A stretch of DNA of 64,000 nucleotides from Sphingobacterium sp. UBA7855 (GCA_002500745.1 DLST01000010.1:1-64000), one strand, 5' to 3'. Counted from the first letter of the stretch, positions 26,731-37,138 are shown. The notes: generated by a model from the letters alone, not told the origin. A program made the numbers and translations.

Positions 26731-27669
26731 ATGAATCTGAAAACATATAAAGCTGGTTTTGCAGCATATTTGATATTGGTTTTTACAGTCTTTGGTTGTA
26801 AAAAGGATCCCTATAAGGGAGTCGAGAGCAATGAGAAATCCATTGAAAACTTTTCCATGGGGACAGGCTTTACGCAGATAGGAGCAGCAGTTGTAGACAG
26901 GGCCGCTGGGACAGTGAAAGTAAAAGTATTGGTGGAGGACAATACTGACTTTTCCAAAGTGAAACCTGTGATCCAACAATCTTATCGCGCTACTGTTTCG
27001 CCTGCCTCTGGTTCTGAAGTCAATTTTCTTGCCGGCAACTATAAGTATAATTATACCGTGACAGCAGAGACAGGTGAATCTCGAGAATGGGAGGTCATCG
27101 TCGAGCCTTTTACCGAAACGATCCTCGGTACCTACGATATTACCGGACTTGTACTTTATGGTGGTACAGGGCCTGAATATGGTGGTAGCGCGGTTTTATC
27201 CTTAACGAGTAAACCATGGATATGGCCTGTATCTGATGGTCCTCAAGTGGAATTGGATAATAGCATAACCTTTAAACTGACAGGAGTAACACCGACAGGT
27301 AAAACTACGGGTACATTTGTAAATGATGCCGGCGCTGACGGAAAATATGCCAATTTCATTTATACACCAGACCCCAAAACAGATGTCAATAAATTTTATC
27401 GTAAAATACCGAAGGGTGAAGGGAAATGGGAGCGGGACTACACAACCGATATCTTGACGCTAATTGCCGCAGATGGAAGCAGCGTAAATTGTAGTTTTCT
27501 TGGTCCTGGTACCGAGGATCTTGGCAATAAACAGGCTAAAACAATTGTTAACAATGCTTTTGCTTTTTCATTGAACGGTAATGACGACTGGTCTGCAATC
27601 TATACAGACTATGATAAGTTTGTGAAAAAGCCCAGAAGATATTGGGTGGAAGTGAAAAAGCGTAATTGA
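26731..27669 (+). CDS. Surface glycan-binding-type lipoprotein (DUF5018-like N-terminus)
   Basis: 312 residues with lipobox TVFGC. The N-terminal ~100 residues are beta-sandwich-like (ENFSMGTGFTQIGAAVVDRA ... YNYTVTAETGESREWEVIV), as in DUF5018-type modules of SusE/SGBP proteins. The C-terminal part is aromatic-rich (SKPWIWPVSDG, DDWSAIYTDY), which suits sugar binding. It begins 10 bp after susD, the usual place for a surface glycan-binding protein. The specific ligand is inferred to be mannan. Confidence 0.75.
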   Translation: MNLKTYKAGFAAYLILVFTVFGCKKDPYKGVESNEKSIENFSMGTGFTQIGAAVVDRAAGTVKVKVLVEDNTDFSKVKPVIQQSYRATVSPASGSEVNFLAGNYKYNYTVTAETGESREWEVIVEPFTETILGTYDITGLVLYGGTGPEYGGSAVLSLTSKPWIWPVSDGPQVELDNSITFKLTGVTPTGKTTGTFVNDAGADGKYANFIYTPDPKTDVNKFYRKIPKGEGKWERDYTTDILTLIAADGSSVNCSFLGPGTEDLGNKQAKTIVNNAFAFSLNGNDDWSAIYTDYDKFVKKPRRYWVEVKKRN

Positions 27670-27677
27670 TCCAAATC

Positions 27678-28865
27678 ATGAAGAAGTTATTTATCTATGC
27701 CGTGTCCATCTTAATAGGTGGAACGGCATGTACCAAGGCTGATCCGGCCACAGATCAAAAGCCCGGAGAAAAACCCTCACAAATCGAACTCCGATTATTT
27801 GACAAGCAGGCGACGGCAGAAACTAAAGCGCTCTACTCCCAATTATGGAAGATAAAAGACAAAGGCTTTATGTTTGGCCATCATGATGATCTGATCTACG
27901 GCAGAGAATGGAAGGAAGTTGCCGGTAGATCTGACGTTTACGAAATTGTAGGCGACTACCCCGCAGTTTTTAGTGTTGATTTTGCTGAATTGATGGATGA
28001 CCGCCGTACCAGAGCGACTTTAAACGAGGCCCGTAAAAAGGCTATCCTTGAAGCGCGTTCCCGGGGTGAAGTTATTACCGCTATGTGCCACCTAAACAAT
28101 CCCTTGACGGGCGGGGATTCATGGGACAATTCATCAAAAACAGTTGTTAAAGAAATTTTGACCGATGGAAGTGCAACAAATTTAAAATTTAAAAGTTGGT
28201 TGGATAATCTCGCCACGTTTGCACTTTCATTGAAGGATGGCAATGGCAAATTGATTCCTGTTATCTTTAGACCTTTTCATGAACATACCCAAAGCTGGTC
28301 CTGGTGGGGAAGTTCTTGTACGACTAGTGAAGAGTTTATAGCGCTTTGGAAGTTTACGTTATCTTATTTGACAGTAGCGAAAGGGGTACATAATTTTATT
28401 TTTGCGATATCGCCACAACGGGACAATAATGGACGGAAAGAAGATCTGCTATTCCGCTGGCCGGGGGATGAATTAGTCGATTTTATAGGTATGGACTGTT
28501 ATCATGGTACAAATACCCAAGCGTTTCTTTCCAATTTAAACGCGTTGCAAGAGCTTTCTTTAGAAAAGAAAAAGCCTGCTGGTGTTACCGAAACAGGAAT
28601 TGAAGGGATCAGAAATGGTAATGTACCCTATGTCAGTTATTGGACCGAGCAGATCCTCACTCCACTCGTTGGTAAAAAAATCAGTATGGTCGTTATGTGG
28701 CGAAATGAATACGATCCATTAAAGCAAGGGATACATTTCTATGGACCATGGAAAGGGCATCCCTCAGCCGATGATTTCAAAACGCTATTTAGGAGCAGTA
28801 TAAGTTTATTTTCAAAGGACCTCCCCAATATGTATTTATTGGCCGATGGTGTAACCGTTAATTAA
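27678..28865 (+). CDS. GH26 endo-beta-mannanase (first)
   Basis: 395 residues starting at the ATG of MKKLF; a TTG overlapping the upstream stop is rejected. A lipoprotein-like signal ends GGTAC. The GH26 catalytic residues are visible: acid/base Glu202 in FRPFHEHTQSWSWWG and nucleophile Glu305 in GVTETGIEG. The early motif GFMFGHHDDLIYG is typical of GH26 mannanases. It hydrolyses internal beta-1,4-mannosidic bonds, probably at the cell surface. Confidence 0.9.
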   Translation: MKKLFIYAVSILIGGTACTKADPATDQKPGEKPSQIELRLFDKQATAETKALYSQLWKIKDKGFMFGHHDDLIYGREWKEVAGRSDVYEIVGDYPAVFSVDFAELMDDRRTRATLNEARKKAILEARSRGEVITAMCHLNNPLTGGDSWDNSSKTVVKEILTDGSATNLKFKSWLDNLATFALSLKDGNGKLIPVIFRPFHEHTQSWSWWGSSCTTSEEFIALWKFTLSYLTVAKGVHNFIFAISPQRDNNGRKEDLLFRWPGDELVDFIGMDCYHGTNTQAFLSNLNALQELSLEKKKPAGVTETGIEGIRNGNVPYVSYWTEQILTPLVGKKISMVVMWRNEYDPLKQGIHFYGPWKGHPSADDFKTLFRSSISLFSKDLPNMYLLADGVTVN

Positions 28866-28871
28866 TCAGGT

Positions 28872-30542
28872 ATGCGCTTTTTAATTGGAATAATCTTTTT
28901 TTTCATATTTCCAGTAACTACATTTTCCCAGATTATTTCTGTCGATTTTAAGGAGTCAGCAGCACTTCAAGGAAGACGGATGGATTTCGTTATAAAACTT
29001 AAATCGACCTGGACAAACCCTTATTTGCAGGAAGACATTAAGCTTGACATGGAGATATATACAGCATCAGGTGAGGTACTGCTTCAGCCGTGCTTTTATG
29101 TAAAGGGGCAATCTGGGGATATTTCAGAATGGAATGCCCGGTTCTCACCCAGACAGCATGGCGATTATCATTTTAAGTTCGTATTGAGCAAAAATGGAAA
29201 AATAGTCGCCACATCTAGGAAATTCGATGCGCGGGTGCGGGAAACGGCAGAAAAAGGATTTCTAAGTGTTAAAAATAACTGGTCCTTACAATTTGATAAC
29301 GGTACATCCTTTCGTGGGATAGCCGAAAACATCTGTTGGGAATCAAGGCGTAAAGACGATTCAAAATATTATGCAGCACTGCACCAAAATGCTTCCGTTT
29401 ATAATTATGACCGTATGCTTGCCGAATTTGCTGAAAATGGCGGCAATTTCTTTAGGATCTGGATCTGTTCGTGGAATTTGCCCATAGATTTCCAGGACGG
29501 ATTCAACAATGACCGCTACCAGTCAGATCCAGCTCATTTTAACCCCAGCGCAGTACGCCGGCTCGATCATCTCGTCGATCTTGCCGATTCACTCGATTTA
29601 TATGTTATGCTTACCTTGGGAATGGGTAATTTCAGATCCGATAATATCGGAGGAGTAAAGACGACGGACGAGTTTTTTGCAGCCGAAGAGGCTAAAACGC
29701 TTTATAAAAATCGTTTGCGCTACATTGTGTCACGCTGGGGGTATTCACCGCATATTGCTATGTGGGAGTTTCTGAATGAAGTAGATAATATTCAGTTTAA
29801 TGGTCGGGAAACGCCGATTGCTTCTAAAGCTATTGTAGAGTGGCATACTGAAATGGCTACTTATTTAAAAGAGATAGATCCATATAAACACATTGTTACT
29901 ACCAGCATATCCCATAGAGATATCCCGGGGCTCAATGATATCGAGGCAATAGATATCAATCAAAAACACATTTACAAACATACTGATCTGATACCCTCAG
30001 AAATCAATGCATACTCCACAAAACATAAAAAGCCTTATGTCATCGGCGAGTTTGGCTATGAATGGGATTGGCAGCAAAATTTTGATGATTTTGCATATGA
30101 GATGGAAATAGATTTCAAACGGGGGCTCTGGTATGGGCTTTTCTCATCAACACCGATCCTACCGATGAGCTGGTGGTGGGAATACTTTCAGAATAGGGAT
30201 ATGCTACCTTATTATCGTGGGGTACGGCAGTTGAGCGACCGTATGTTGCTGAATGGAAAAGGAGAATTCAAGCCATTGGCATTAAAAGCCGGTAGGCTTG
30301 AAGCCTATGGCGTAAAATGTGGCGAGGAACTCTATATCTATCTTTACAATCCCACGAATGAGGTTTTTAGTAGTAGCGTGGAGATTTTGGACATCATCGG
30401 AAACAAAAAGGAGATCCAATCATTTGACCCGCTTACATTAAAATATCAGGCAGAAGAGCTGAAAGATCATCAGGATGGAAAAATAGTATTGAAAGATCTT
30501 TTTGTGGGATCTAAAAAAGAGAAGCTTTATATCATTAAGTAA
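28872..30542 (+). CDS. GH5-like glycoside hydrolase with N-terminal DUF5060-like domain
   Basis: 556 residues with a signal peptide ending TTFSQ. Residues ~22-125 form a DUF5060-type beta-sandwich (ESAALQGRRMDFVIKLKSTW). The (beta/alpha)8 domain follows, with acid/base Glu303 in MWEFLNEVDN and nucleophile Glu393 in YVIGEFGYEW. The C-terminal ~90 residues are beta-rich. It starts 7 bp after the GH26 gene. Family GH5 or a close clan-A relative; a mannan-linked substrate is inferred from the locus. Confidence 0.82.
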   Translation: MRFLIGIIFFFIFPVTTFSQIISVDFKESAALQGRRMDFVIKLKSTWTNPYLQEDIKLDMEIYTASGEVLLQPCFYVKGQSGDISEWNARFSPRQHGDYHFKFVLSKNGKIVATSRKFDARVRETAEKGFLSVKNNWSLQFDNGTSFRGIAENICWESRRKDDSKYYAALHQNASVYNYDRMLAEFAENGGNFFRIWICSWNLPIDFQDGFNNDRYQSDPAHFNPSAVRRLDHLVDLADSLDLYVMLTLGMGNFRSDNIGGVKTTDEFFAAEEAKTLYKNRLRYIVSRWGYSPHIAMWEFLNEVDNIQFNGRETPIASKAIVEWHTEMATYLKEIDPYKHIVTTSISHRDIPGLNDIEAIDINQKHIYKHTDLIPSEINAYSTKHKKPYVIGEFGYEWDWQQNFDDFAYEMEIDFKRGLWYGLFSSTPILPMSWWWEYFQNRDMLPYYRGVRQLSDRMLLNGKGEFKPLALKAGRLEAYGVKCGEELYIYLYNPTNEVFSSSVEILDIIGNKKEIQSFDPLTLKYQAEELKDHQDGKIVLKDLFVGSKKEKLYIIK

Positions 30543-30564
30543 GGACAGTAACAAATCAACTATT

Positions 30565-31611
30565 ATGGAAAAAAATATATTCAAGTCACTAGCGCTACTA
30601 TGTAGTTCATTAATCGTGATCACCGGGATCGGCTGTAAAACATTGACTAGCCAATCGCTGGCGGCAAATACGCAGGTCAATGATTCTGTTTCGTGGTCGG
30701 CTAAAAAAGAAAAGAAAAAGATAATGGATTACCTATCCCAGATTAAGGGAAAGCGTATTATTGGTGGTATACACAATCGCGAACCCAATAGTGAGCCTGC
30801 CCGCTGGACCAATGCCATAAACAAATTAGTAGGTAGATATCCGAAGCTGTGGAGCGGTGATTTTTTATTTCAGCAGGAAAATATTGATCACAGGAGCACT
30901 ATGATTGATGAGGCTATCAGCCAATTCCATCAGGGTGCAATTGTTAATATCATGTGGCACGCCTGCAACCCTGTCAATGGACAACCTTGTGGCTGGGATG
31001 ACGGACGTGGCGTTTTGAGTCATTTGACAGACAGTCAGTGGGAAAACCTTTTTATAGAAGGGACCTTAGAGCATGGTAAATTAGTCTCGATGATGGAAGA
31101 AATTGCAGTTTATCTAAAGCGATTGAAAGACAACAAGGTCATCGCTCTGTTCAGGCCCTTTCATGAGATGAATCAGGGGAAATTTTGGTGGGGGGGACGC
31201 CCGGGAGAAAAAGGCACCGCTAGACTCTACCGGTATGTACATGACTTTATGGTTAAGAAAAAAGAGCTCGATAATCTAATTTGGGTTTGGAATGTTCAAG
31301 ATTTTCAAAGCCTGGATACTGACGTCGAGCTGTATAATCCCGGAAGATCCTATTGGGATATTGTTTCGCTTGATGTGTACGATGATCACACGGGGTTTAG
31401 TAATGAAAAGTATGATGCGATCGTTCGTGTAGCAGCAGGAAGGCCAATGGCGATCGGAGAGTGCCAGGTATTACCGTCACTTGAGGTACTTAAAGACCAG
31501 CCCAATTGGGTGTTTTTTATGGGCTGGTCAGAATTGGTCTTTGAAAAGAACAGTGAGGCTGATATCAAAGCATTATACGGTTCCGATCAGGTAATTATGC
31601 TTGGTGAGTAA
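30565..31611 (+). CDS. GH26 endo-beta-mannanase (second)
   Basis: 348 residues. The ATG of MEKNIF starts a lipoprotein signal (VITGIGC). GH26 catalytic residues: Glu201 in FRPFHEMNQGKFWWGG and Glu299 in MAIGECQ. HACNPVNGQPCGWDDG is also typical. It differs clearly from the first GH26, so it is not a recent duplication, and it may prefer different chain lengths or have exo/mannobiohydrolase activity. It ends the first block of the operon. Confidence 0.9.
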   Translation: MEKNIFKSLALLCSSLIVITGIGCKTLTSQSLAANTQVNDSVSWSAKKEKKKIMDYLSQIKGKRIIGGIHNREPNSEPARWTNAINKLVGRYPKLWSGDFLFQQENIDHRSTMIDEAISQFHQGAIVNIMWHACNPVNGQPCGWDDGRGVLSHLTDSQWENLFIEGTLEHGKLVSMMEEIAVYLKRLKDNKVIALFRPFHEMNQGKFWWGGRPGEKGTARLYRYVHDFMVKKKELDNLIWVWNVQDFQSLDTDVELYNPGRSYWDIVSLDVYDDHTGFSNEKYDAIVRVAAGRPMAIGECQVLPSLEVLKDQPNWVFFMGWSELVFEKNSEADIKALYGSDQVIMLGE

Positions 31612-31703
31612 AATAATTACACTCTTGTATAACTATTTGTTAATAAAGTATTAGCCAGCAATATCGTTAGCTCACTATCTTAGAATAACCAAAATTAACA
31701 ATT

Positions 31704-32906
31704 ATGAGATCTTTATGTAAATTATGGTGCATCTGCTTGATCATATTGTCATACAGCTGCCAAAAAAAAGCTTTTGATCAGGCTGCAGAATCTCTGCCCA
31801 AGCAGAAAAAGATGGCTTTGAACAGTAATGGCGTTGTTCCGACCTCAATCACTGATGCCGTGACTATTTCGGGCAATAAATTTTATGTTGCTTCAAAGCA
31901 GATTTTTTTCAATGGTATCAACACGGCCTGGCAAAAGCAAAGCGATTATACTTTAGACTTTTTAGGTAGAAATTTTGATTACACCTGGTGGAGCAATGAG
32001 TTTCAGCGTTACAAGGATAATAAAATTAACCTTGCTAGAATCTGGGTGCATGGGTCTGGGAGCCATAGTCCGTCTTTAAACGGTGACGGTCTTGTCACAG
32101 GTGCCAGTAGTCAATTCTGGACAGATATGGACCAACTCGTTCAGATCGCTAAATCAAAGGGAGTGTATCTACTGGTGACATTTTGGTCATTTGATATGGT
32201 AAAGAATACCAGCAGCAAGTATAATCAATTTAGGCAGATCATCAATGACGTCAACAAAACCCAGTGGTATACCGAATATTTCCTTGTCCCCTTTCTGCAG
32301 CGTTATGAAAATGAACCCACCATTATGGGCTATGATATCTGCAATGAGCCAGAGCATATGTGGCGTGATGCAAACTGTGGCAATTTAAATAAGAACAATG
32401 TCGTGCGTTTCATTGCATGGTGCGCGGCAAAGACAAACCAATTTTCTACCAAGCCGGTGACGGTAGGTTCAATGTGGATTATTTTTAACAGCGATAGGTA
32501 CACATCATGGGATACCTATGGGGGCAATAATTATAGCAATGCAAAATTGCAGGCGCAGTACAACAATTCCAACGCCTATTTAGATTTTTATTCACCCCAT
32601 TGGTACCAGTGGCAATCCTCCGGGGCGCCATTTACCACGACCATCGGGTATTGGTTAGATAATGGTGATAAACCCGTCTTGATCGGAGAAACACCAGGTT
32701 ATGATGTCAACAGCTCATCCTATAATAATACCGGTAATTGGAATATTACTCTAGCCAATTATTACAAACAAAGCTATTGGAACGGGTACGCAGGCGTATG
32801 TGCATGGAAAAATCCATGGGAAAATGATAACTACGGTAATTTCAATGCCATTAAGGTGGCTACAAATGATTTTTATGTCAATTATCCGAATCTAGTTTAT
32901 CCCTAA
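31704..32906 (+). CDS. GH5-like endo-mannanase/cellulase-family lipoprotein
   Basis: 400 residues with lipobox LSYSC. The (beta/alpha)8 domain has acid/base Glu215 in YDICNEPEHM and nucleophile Glu329 in PVLIGETPGY; INLARIWVHGSG is the early strand motif. It is preceded by 92 bp that contain a weak AraC-type match (31640-31656), so it may have an extra promoter. A strong terminator follows. Substrate assignment to mannan rests on context. Confidence 0.82.
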   Translation: MRSLCKLWCICLIILSYSCQKKAFDQAAESLPKQKKMALNSNGVVPTSITDAVTISGNKFYVASKQIFFNGINTAWQKQSDYTLDFLGRNFDYTWWSNEFQRYKDNKINLARIWVHGSGSHSPSLNGDGLVTGASSQFWTDMDQLVQIAKSKGVYLLVTFWSFDMVKNTSSKYNQFRQIINDVNKTQWYTEYFLVPFLQRYENEPTIMGYDICNEPEHMWRDANCGNLNKNNVVRFIAWCAAKTNQFSTKPVTVGSMWIIFNSDRYTSWDTYGGNNYSNAKLQAQYNNSNAYLDFYSPHWYQWQSSGAPFTTTIGYWLDNGDKPVLIGETPGYDVNSSSYNNTGNWNITLANYYKQSYWNGYAGVCAWKNPWENDNYGNFNAIKVATNDFYVNYPNLVYP

Positions 32907-32943
32907 CAGTGTTGTATTCTAGTGATTGGTAATTGGTGTTAGA

Positions 32944-32967
32944 GGAGCAGTTTACTGCTCCTTTTTT
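32944..32967 (+). terminator. Rho-independent terminator of mannan operon 1
   Basis: GGAGCAG-TTTA-CTGCTCC followed by six T, 37 bp after the GH5 stop. It separates the susC operon from the GH30-to-epimerase operon. Confidence 0.9.
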
Positions 32968-32986
32968 ACTAGTTGGCCAATTTGGA

Positions 32987-33105
32987 GATAAAATAGTATA
33001 CGCCGTAAGTGATGTTTAAGTGTTGTTTTGATGATTTTTAGTTCGAATTGAATTACCTACTGCTAAAATAGTATTAGTCGAGGTAAGCTTTACCAAGTAA
33101 ATTTG
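32987..33105 (+). promoter_or_regulatory. Second mannan promoter with paired AraC-type sites
   Basis: TAAAATAGTAT starts at 32989 and TAAAATAGTATT at 33064: 75 bp apart, as at the susC promoter. The -7 element TAAATTTG is at 33098-33105, 22 bp beyond the proximal site, and the GH30 start is 55 bp further on. Confidence 0.72.
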
Positions 33106-33160
33106 CTGTAAAGATGTTAAAAGATAACCAATTGTAATATTCAGACTAGGCTCACAAATT

Positions 33161-34657
33161 ATGATTATTCGACGACCAAATCCAAAATTATTATACGCCT
33201 TATTATTTGCGATCCTATCTGTTTTTCAATTGAAGGCGCAAGAACACAAATTAAACCAGTGGGTGACCCAAGATCAGCCTCTTTCGCAGCTTTCCGCGGG
33301 GCCGCCGGCAGTATTCGAGCCGACATCACGGGGGCGTCAACTACCTATTGTTATTGACGAAAGACAGACATTCCAGACTATTGATGGATTTGGGTTTGCG
33401 CTGACGGGAGGTAGTGCCCAACTGATACATCAGATGGTACCGGATAAAAGGTCTAAGCTTCTACACGAACTTTTCAGTGCCGGAGATGGAATCGCCATTA
33501 GTGCTATCCGTTTAAGTATTGGTGCATCCGATCTAAATAGCTTTGTTTATACCTATAATGATCTCAGTGGTGGTCAGGCAGATCCGGATCTTTTGAATTT
33601 TAGCCTGGGGCATGATTACGAACATGTCATTCCTGTACTCAAAGAAATTTTGGCCATCAACCCCAAAATTCAGATTATGGCTTCGCCCTGGACTGCTCCT
33701 GTGTGGATGAAAGTGGGACAGCAGTTTCAAGGCGGCTCATTAAAGACGGACTGCTATCCTGTATATGCCCGTTATCTTTTACGTTACGTACAGGAAATGG
33801 AAAAAAATGGGATCCCCATTCATATGATCACTGTTCAAAATGAACCACTCAATTCGAGGAATACTCCCAGTATGCCATTTTCTGTATCGCAGATGCGCAA
33901 TTTTCTAAGAGACCACTTACTGCCCGTCTTTAACAAATTGAAGCCGGATACAAAAATTATTCTTTTTGATCATAATTGTGATCGGCCAGATTATCCATTG
34001 ACCCTGTTGAATGACCCTGCTATTGGTCCATATGTAGATGGATCCGGTTTCCACCACTATGGAGGTGACATTGGTACGATGTCATTGGTGCATCAAGCCA
34101 GACCTGACAAAAATATCTATTTTACAGAACAGATGGTCATTCAATCTAGCCAGAGTAAAATCAGCAACCTTGCCTACCAGACCGAACGCCTTGTTATCGG
34201 AACCATGCGCAACTGGAGCCGGAATATGATATTGTGGAATTTGGCCGCAGATCCCAATAATGATCCCCATACAGATAATGGTGGATATGCCATATGTCAG
34301 GGCGCACTTACCATTGATGGAGATCAGGTATCAAGAAATGTGGCCTATTACGTTGTTGCACATATTTCAAAATTCGTTCCGCCGGGATCGGTACGTGTTT
34401 CCTCCAATGCTCCTTATGATCAAGGCGTTGACATTACCACGGACGAGGAAAACGCGGATATCAAACGCGTTACTACAGTACGGAATAGTGGAGTATTGCC
34501 CAATGTTGCGTTTCTTACTCCCAAAAAAGAGATTGTCCTGATTGTTGCAAACAGTTCATTCTATGATCGGGAGGTAAAAGTTCAGTATAAGGGTAAATTC
34601 AGCATGATCAAGTTAGCTGCTGGAGCAGTAGGCACCTATTGCTGGAAATCAGAATAA
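33161..34657 (+). CDS. GH30 glycoside hydrolase
   Basis: 498 residues with signal peptide ending QLKAQ. GH30 hallmarks: FQTIDGFGFALTGGSA, acid/base Glu228 in ITVQNEPLN, nucleophile Glu323 in IYFTEQMV, and the C-terminal beta-sandwich. GH30 includes beta-1,6-glucanases, glucosylceramidases and xylan enzymes. In a mannan locus it may remove beta-linked glucose or act on a decorated mannan, but specificity cannot be read from the sequence. It is the first gene of operon 2. Confidence 0.88.
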   Translation: MIIRRPNPKLLYALLFAILSVFQLKAQEHKLNQWVTQDQPLSQLSAGPPAVFEPTSRGRQLPIVIDERQTFQTIDGFGFALTGGSAQLIHQMVPDKRSKLLHELFSAGDGIAISAIRLSIGASDLNSFVYTYNDLSGGQADPDLLNFSLGHDYEHVIPVLKEILAINPKIQIMASPWTAPVWMKVGQQFQGGSLKTDCYPVYARYLLRYVQEMEKNGIPIHMITVQNEPLNSRNTPSMPFSVSQMRNFLRDHLLPVFNKLKPDTKIILFDHNCDRPDYPLTLLNDPAIGPYVDGSGFHHYGGDIGTMSLVHQARPDKNIYFTEQMVIQSSQSKISNLAYQTERLVIGTMRNWSRNMILWNLAADPNNDPHTDNGGYAICQGALTIDGDQVSRNVAYYVVAHISKFVPPGSVRVSSNAPYDQGVDITTDEENADIKRVTTVRNSGVLPNVAFLTPKKEIVLIVANSSFYDREVKVQYKGKFSMIKLAAGAVGTYCWKSE

Positions 34658-34748
34658 AAAATTATGAAACCACCATGAATATTCAAACCACACAGTGGGA
34701 AGAATAAATCTGGCGGCCTCATTACCATTGAAAATAAATGATATACAG

Positions 34749-35909
34749 ATGAAAAAACTAATTTTATTGGGCACAGCGTTGTTAGGTCTCTATTTGCCTG
34801 TTAAAGCACAGCAGGACGGATCCTCATTTAGCACAGCCGGATGGTGGCAGGCATCGACAGGCAAATTTTCACCTGCGATTGATTCCAGTGGACGGGTTAC
34901 CTTCCGTGTGAAGGCTCCCCAAGCCAGCAAAGTGCAGGTCGAGATTGGCGACTGGAACATTATGAGATTGGCGATGGAACAGGATACAAGCGGTGTTTGG
35001 ACGGCATCTACGAGCTCCCTATTGCCAGGTATTTATCAGTATGTATTTGTGGTAGATGGAAAACGTTCTATAGATTTAGCCAATCCTAAAGTCAAATACG
35101 GCACAGAAGTGTATGGCAGTGTATTGGAAATTATAGCACGTCAGCCTGCCGTTGATCAGTTAAGAGCCGTCAACCACGGAGAACTCCGCATCTTAACCTA
35201 TACCGCTAGCAAATTAAACAAGCAGCGCAACCTTTATGTCTATGTGCCACCCCAAGCTGTCCAGTCAACTAAACCCCTGCCAGTTTTATATCTCAGGCAC
35301 GGTGGGGGAGATGATGAGGGGAGTTGGTTTCGTGATGGGCGTGTTGCGTATATCATGGATAATTTGATTGCCGAAAAAAAAATAAAACCCATGTTGGTGG
35401 TTATGACCAATGGTCTAACGGATGGATCCTGGGCCGGGGGTAGTTCAGTTGAAGGGATGGATCTTCTTGAAGATGAGTTGCTAAACGACGTGAAGCCGCT
35501 TGTCGAGCAACGATTTAATGTGGGTAAGGATAAGTCATCTCGGGCCATAGCTGGTTTATCTATGGGAGGAGGCCAGGCTTTCGTGATCGGTATGCGAAAT
35601 AAAGATACTTTCCAATATATAGGTCAATTTAGCTCGGGACTTTTGAGTGATCCAGCATTTGATTTTGATCGCTATATCCCCAATATGTCAGCTTTAAAAT
35701 CTTCTTCCAATAGTCAAGCTGTCTATATCTGGTCCAGCTGTGGTACCAAAGATCCTCGGTACAACGGACATTTAGCTTTTCTCCAGAAGTTGAAAAGCTA
35801 TGGGGTTGATTATGTCTATGACCAGGCAGATGCTGGCCATGAATGGTCATTCTGGAGGGGACAATTGGAAAAATTTGTCCAACAGATCTTTAAAGAGCAC
35901 AAGAAATAG
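34749..35909 (+). CDS. Secreted CE1-like carbohydrate esterase
   Basis: 386 residues from ATG MKKLIL, with signal peptide ending PVKAQ. Residues ~45-125 are a CBM48/E-set-like domain (RVTFRVKAPQASKVQVEIG). An alpha/beta-hydrolase of the esterase-D/feruloyl-esterase type follows: nucleophile Ser271 in AGLSMGGGQ, His364 in DAGHEWSFW, oxyanion region YLRHGGGDDEGSW. It would remove acyl groups, likely acetyl, from mannan so the GH enzymes can act. Acetyl against feruloyl preference is not decidable here. Confidence 0.85.
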   Translation: MKKLILLGTALLGLYLPVKAQQDGSSFSTAGWWQASTGKFSPAIDSSGRVTFRVKAPQASKVQVEIGDWNIMRLAMEQDTSGVWTASTSSLLPGIYQYVFVVDGKRSIDLANPKVKYGTEVYGSVLEIIARQPAVDQLRAVNHGELRILTYTASKLNKQRNLYVYVPPQAVQSTKPLPVLYLRHGGGDDEGSWFRDGRVAYIMDNLIAEKKIKPMLVVMTNGLTDGSWAGGSSVEGMDLLEDELLNDVKPLVEQRFNVGKDKSSRAIAGLSMGGGQAFVIGMRNKDTFQYIGQFSSGLLSDPAFDFDRYIPNMSALKSSSNSQAVYIWSSCGTKDPRYNGHLAFLQKLKSYGVDYVYDQADAGHEWSFWRGQLEKFVQQIFKEHKK

Positions 35910-35945
35910 AAAATATACAAGAGAAACAAAACTATACTTATAGAG

Positions 35946-37115
35946 ATGAATTTAATATTTGAAAATCGTAGACAAGCTATCGAACAAGCACATCAAGAAC
36001 TAATTTCTCGAAAAAATACGCCATTATTGCCAGGAAATGGGATATACGAGCGGTATACCTATCCAGTTCTGACTGCTGATCATACACCACTTCATTGGCG
36101 TTATGATTTTGATGAGCAGAGAAATCCCTTTCTGATGGAGCGTTTCGGCATCAATGGGACATTCAATGCTGGGGCAATCAAGTGGCAGGACAAATATATT
36201 ATGGTTGTGCGCGTAGAGGGTAATGATCGCAAGTCATTTTTTGCTATTGCCGAAAGTGAAAATGGCATAGACGGTTTCCATTTTTGGGATTATCCGATAG
36301 ATATTCCCGAGACCGAAATTCCAGATACCAATATCTATGATATGCGTCTCACGCTACACGAGGACGGATGGATCTATGGTATTTTCTGTACCGAACGCAA
36401 AGATCCCGCAGCTCCTGCTGGTGATCTATCTTCGGCAGTTGCAGCTGCCGGCATTGTACGTACCCGCGACTTGGTCACATGGGAACGCTTGCCAGATTTA
36501 CAATCCAGCAGTCAGCAGCGCAATGTGGTCCTCCACCCCGAGTTTGTCGATGGTAAGTATGCACTTTACACACGTCCACAGGATAGTTTTATTGATGCAG
36601 GCAAAGGTGGTGGAATAGGTTGGGGGCTGGTAGACAGTATGAAAAATGCGGTTGTTTCCGAAGAGAAAATTATAAATCACCGGCACTATCATACCATTAA
36701 AGAGCTTAAGAATGGGCAAGGGCCAGCGCCCATTAAAACCGAGCGTGGCTGGCTACACCTGGCACATGGCGTACGGATGTGTGCTGCAGGCCTCAGGTAT
36801 GTACTCTATCTTTTTGTAACAGATCTGGCACATCCCGACCAAATAATTGCTGAACCCGCGGGACATTTTATGGCACCCAAGGGTATAGAAAGAGTAGGAG
36901 ATGTCTCCAACGTACTCTTTTCAAATGGCTGGATCGCAGACCCCGATGGTACCGTTTATATCTATTATGCTTCGAGCGATACACGGATGCATGTCGCCTT
37001 ATCATCGATAGACAGATTGCTTGATTATTGTTTTAATACAGCCCAGGATGGATTTCGGTCAGCAGCATCAGTCAAGGTCGTACATACGATCGCTTCAAAA
37101 AATCTGAATAGTTAG
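35946..37115 (+). CDS. GH130 4-O-beta-mannosyl-glucose phosphorylase
   Basis: 389 residues, no signal peptide, so cytoplasmic. It is closest to the GH130_1 type: five-bladed propeller motifs with [30 protein letters not shown] and [16 protein letters not shown]. Asp132 in the [10 protein letters not shown] segment lines up with the general acid of Bacteroides fragilis mannosylglucose phosphorylase. It splits Man-beta-1,4-Glc with phosphate to mannose-1-phosphate and glucose. The epimerase three genes on makes its substrate. Confidence 0.93.
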   Translation: MNLIFENRRQAIEQAHQELISRKNTPLLPGNGIYERYTYPVLTADHTPLHWRYDFDEQRNPFLMERFGINGTFNAGAIKWQDKYIMVVRVEGNDRKSFFAIAESENGIDGFHFWDYPIDIPETEIPDTNIYDMRLTLHEDGWIYGIFCTERKDPAAPAGDLSSAVAAAGIVRTRDLVTWERLPDLQSSSQQRNVVLHPEFVDGKYALYTRPQDSFIDAGKGGGIGWGLVDSMKNAVVSEEKIINHRHYHTIKELKNGQGPAPIKTERGWLHLAHGVRMCAAGLRYVLYLFVTDLAHPDQIIAEPAGHFMAPKGIERVGDVSNVLFSNGWIADPDGTVYIYYASSDTRMHVALSSIDRLLDYCFNTAQDGFRSAASVKVVHTIASKNLNS

Positions 37116-37138
37116 ATTTGTATCCAGAATACCTACTT

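Noticed and set aside
31640..31656. Third AraC-type promoter before the GH5 gene at 31704
   Set aside because: Only one imperfect match (TAATAAAGTATTAG) and no partner 75 bp upstream; mentioned as weak only.
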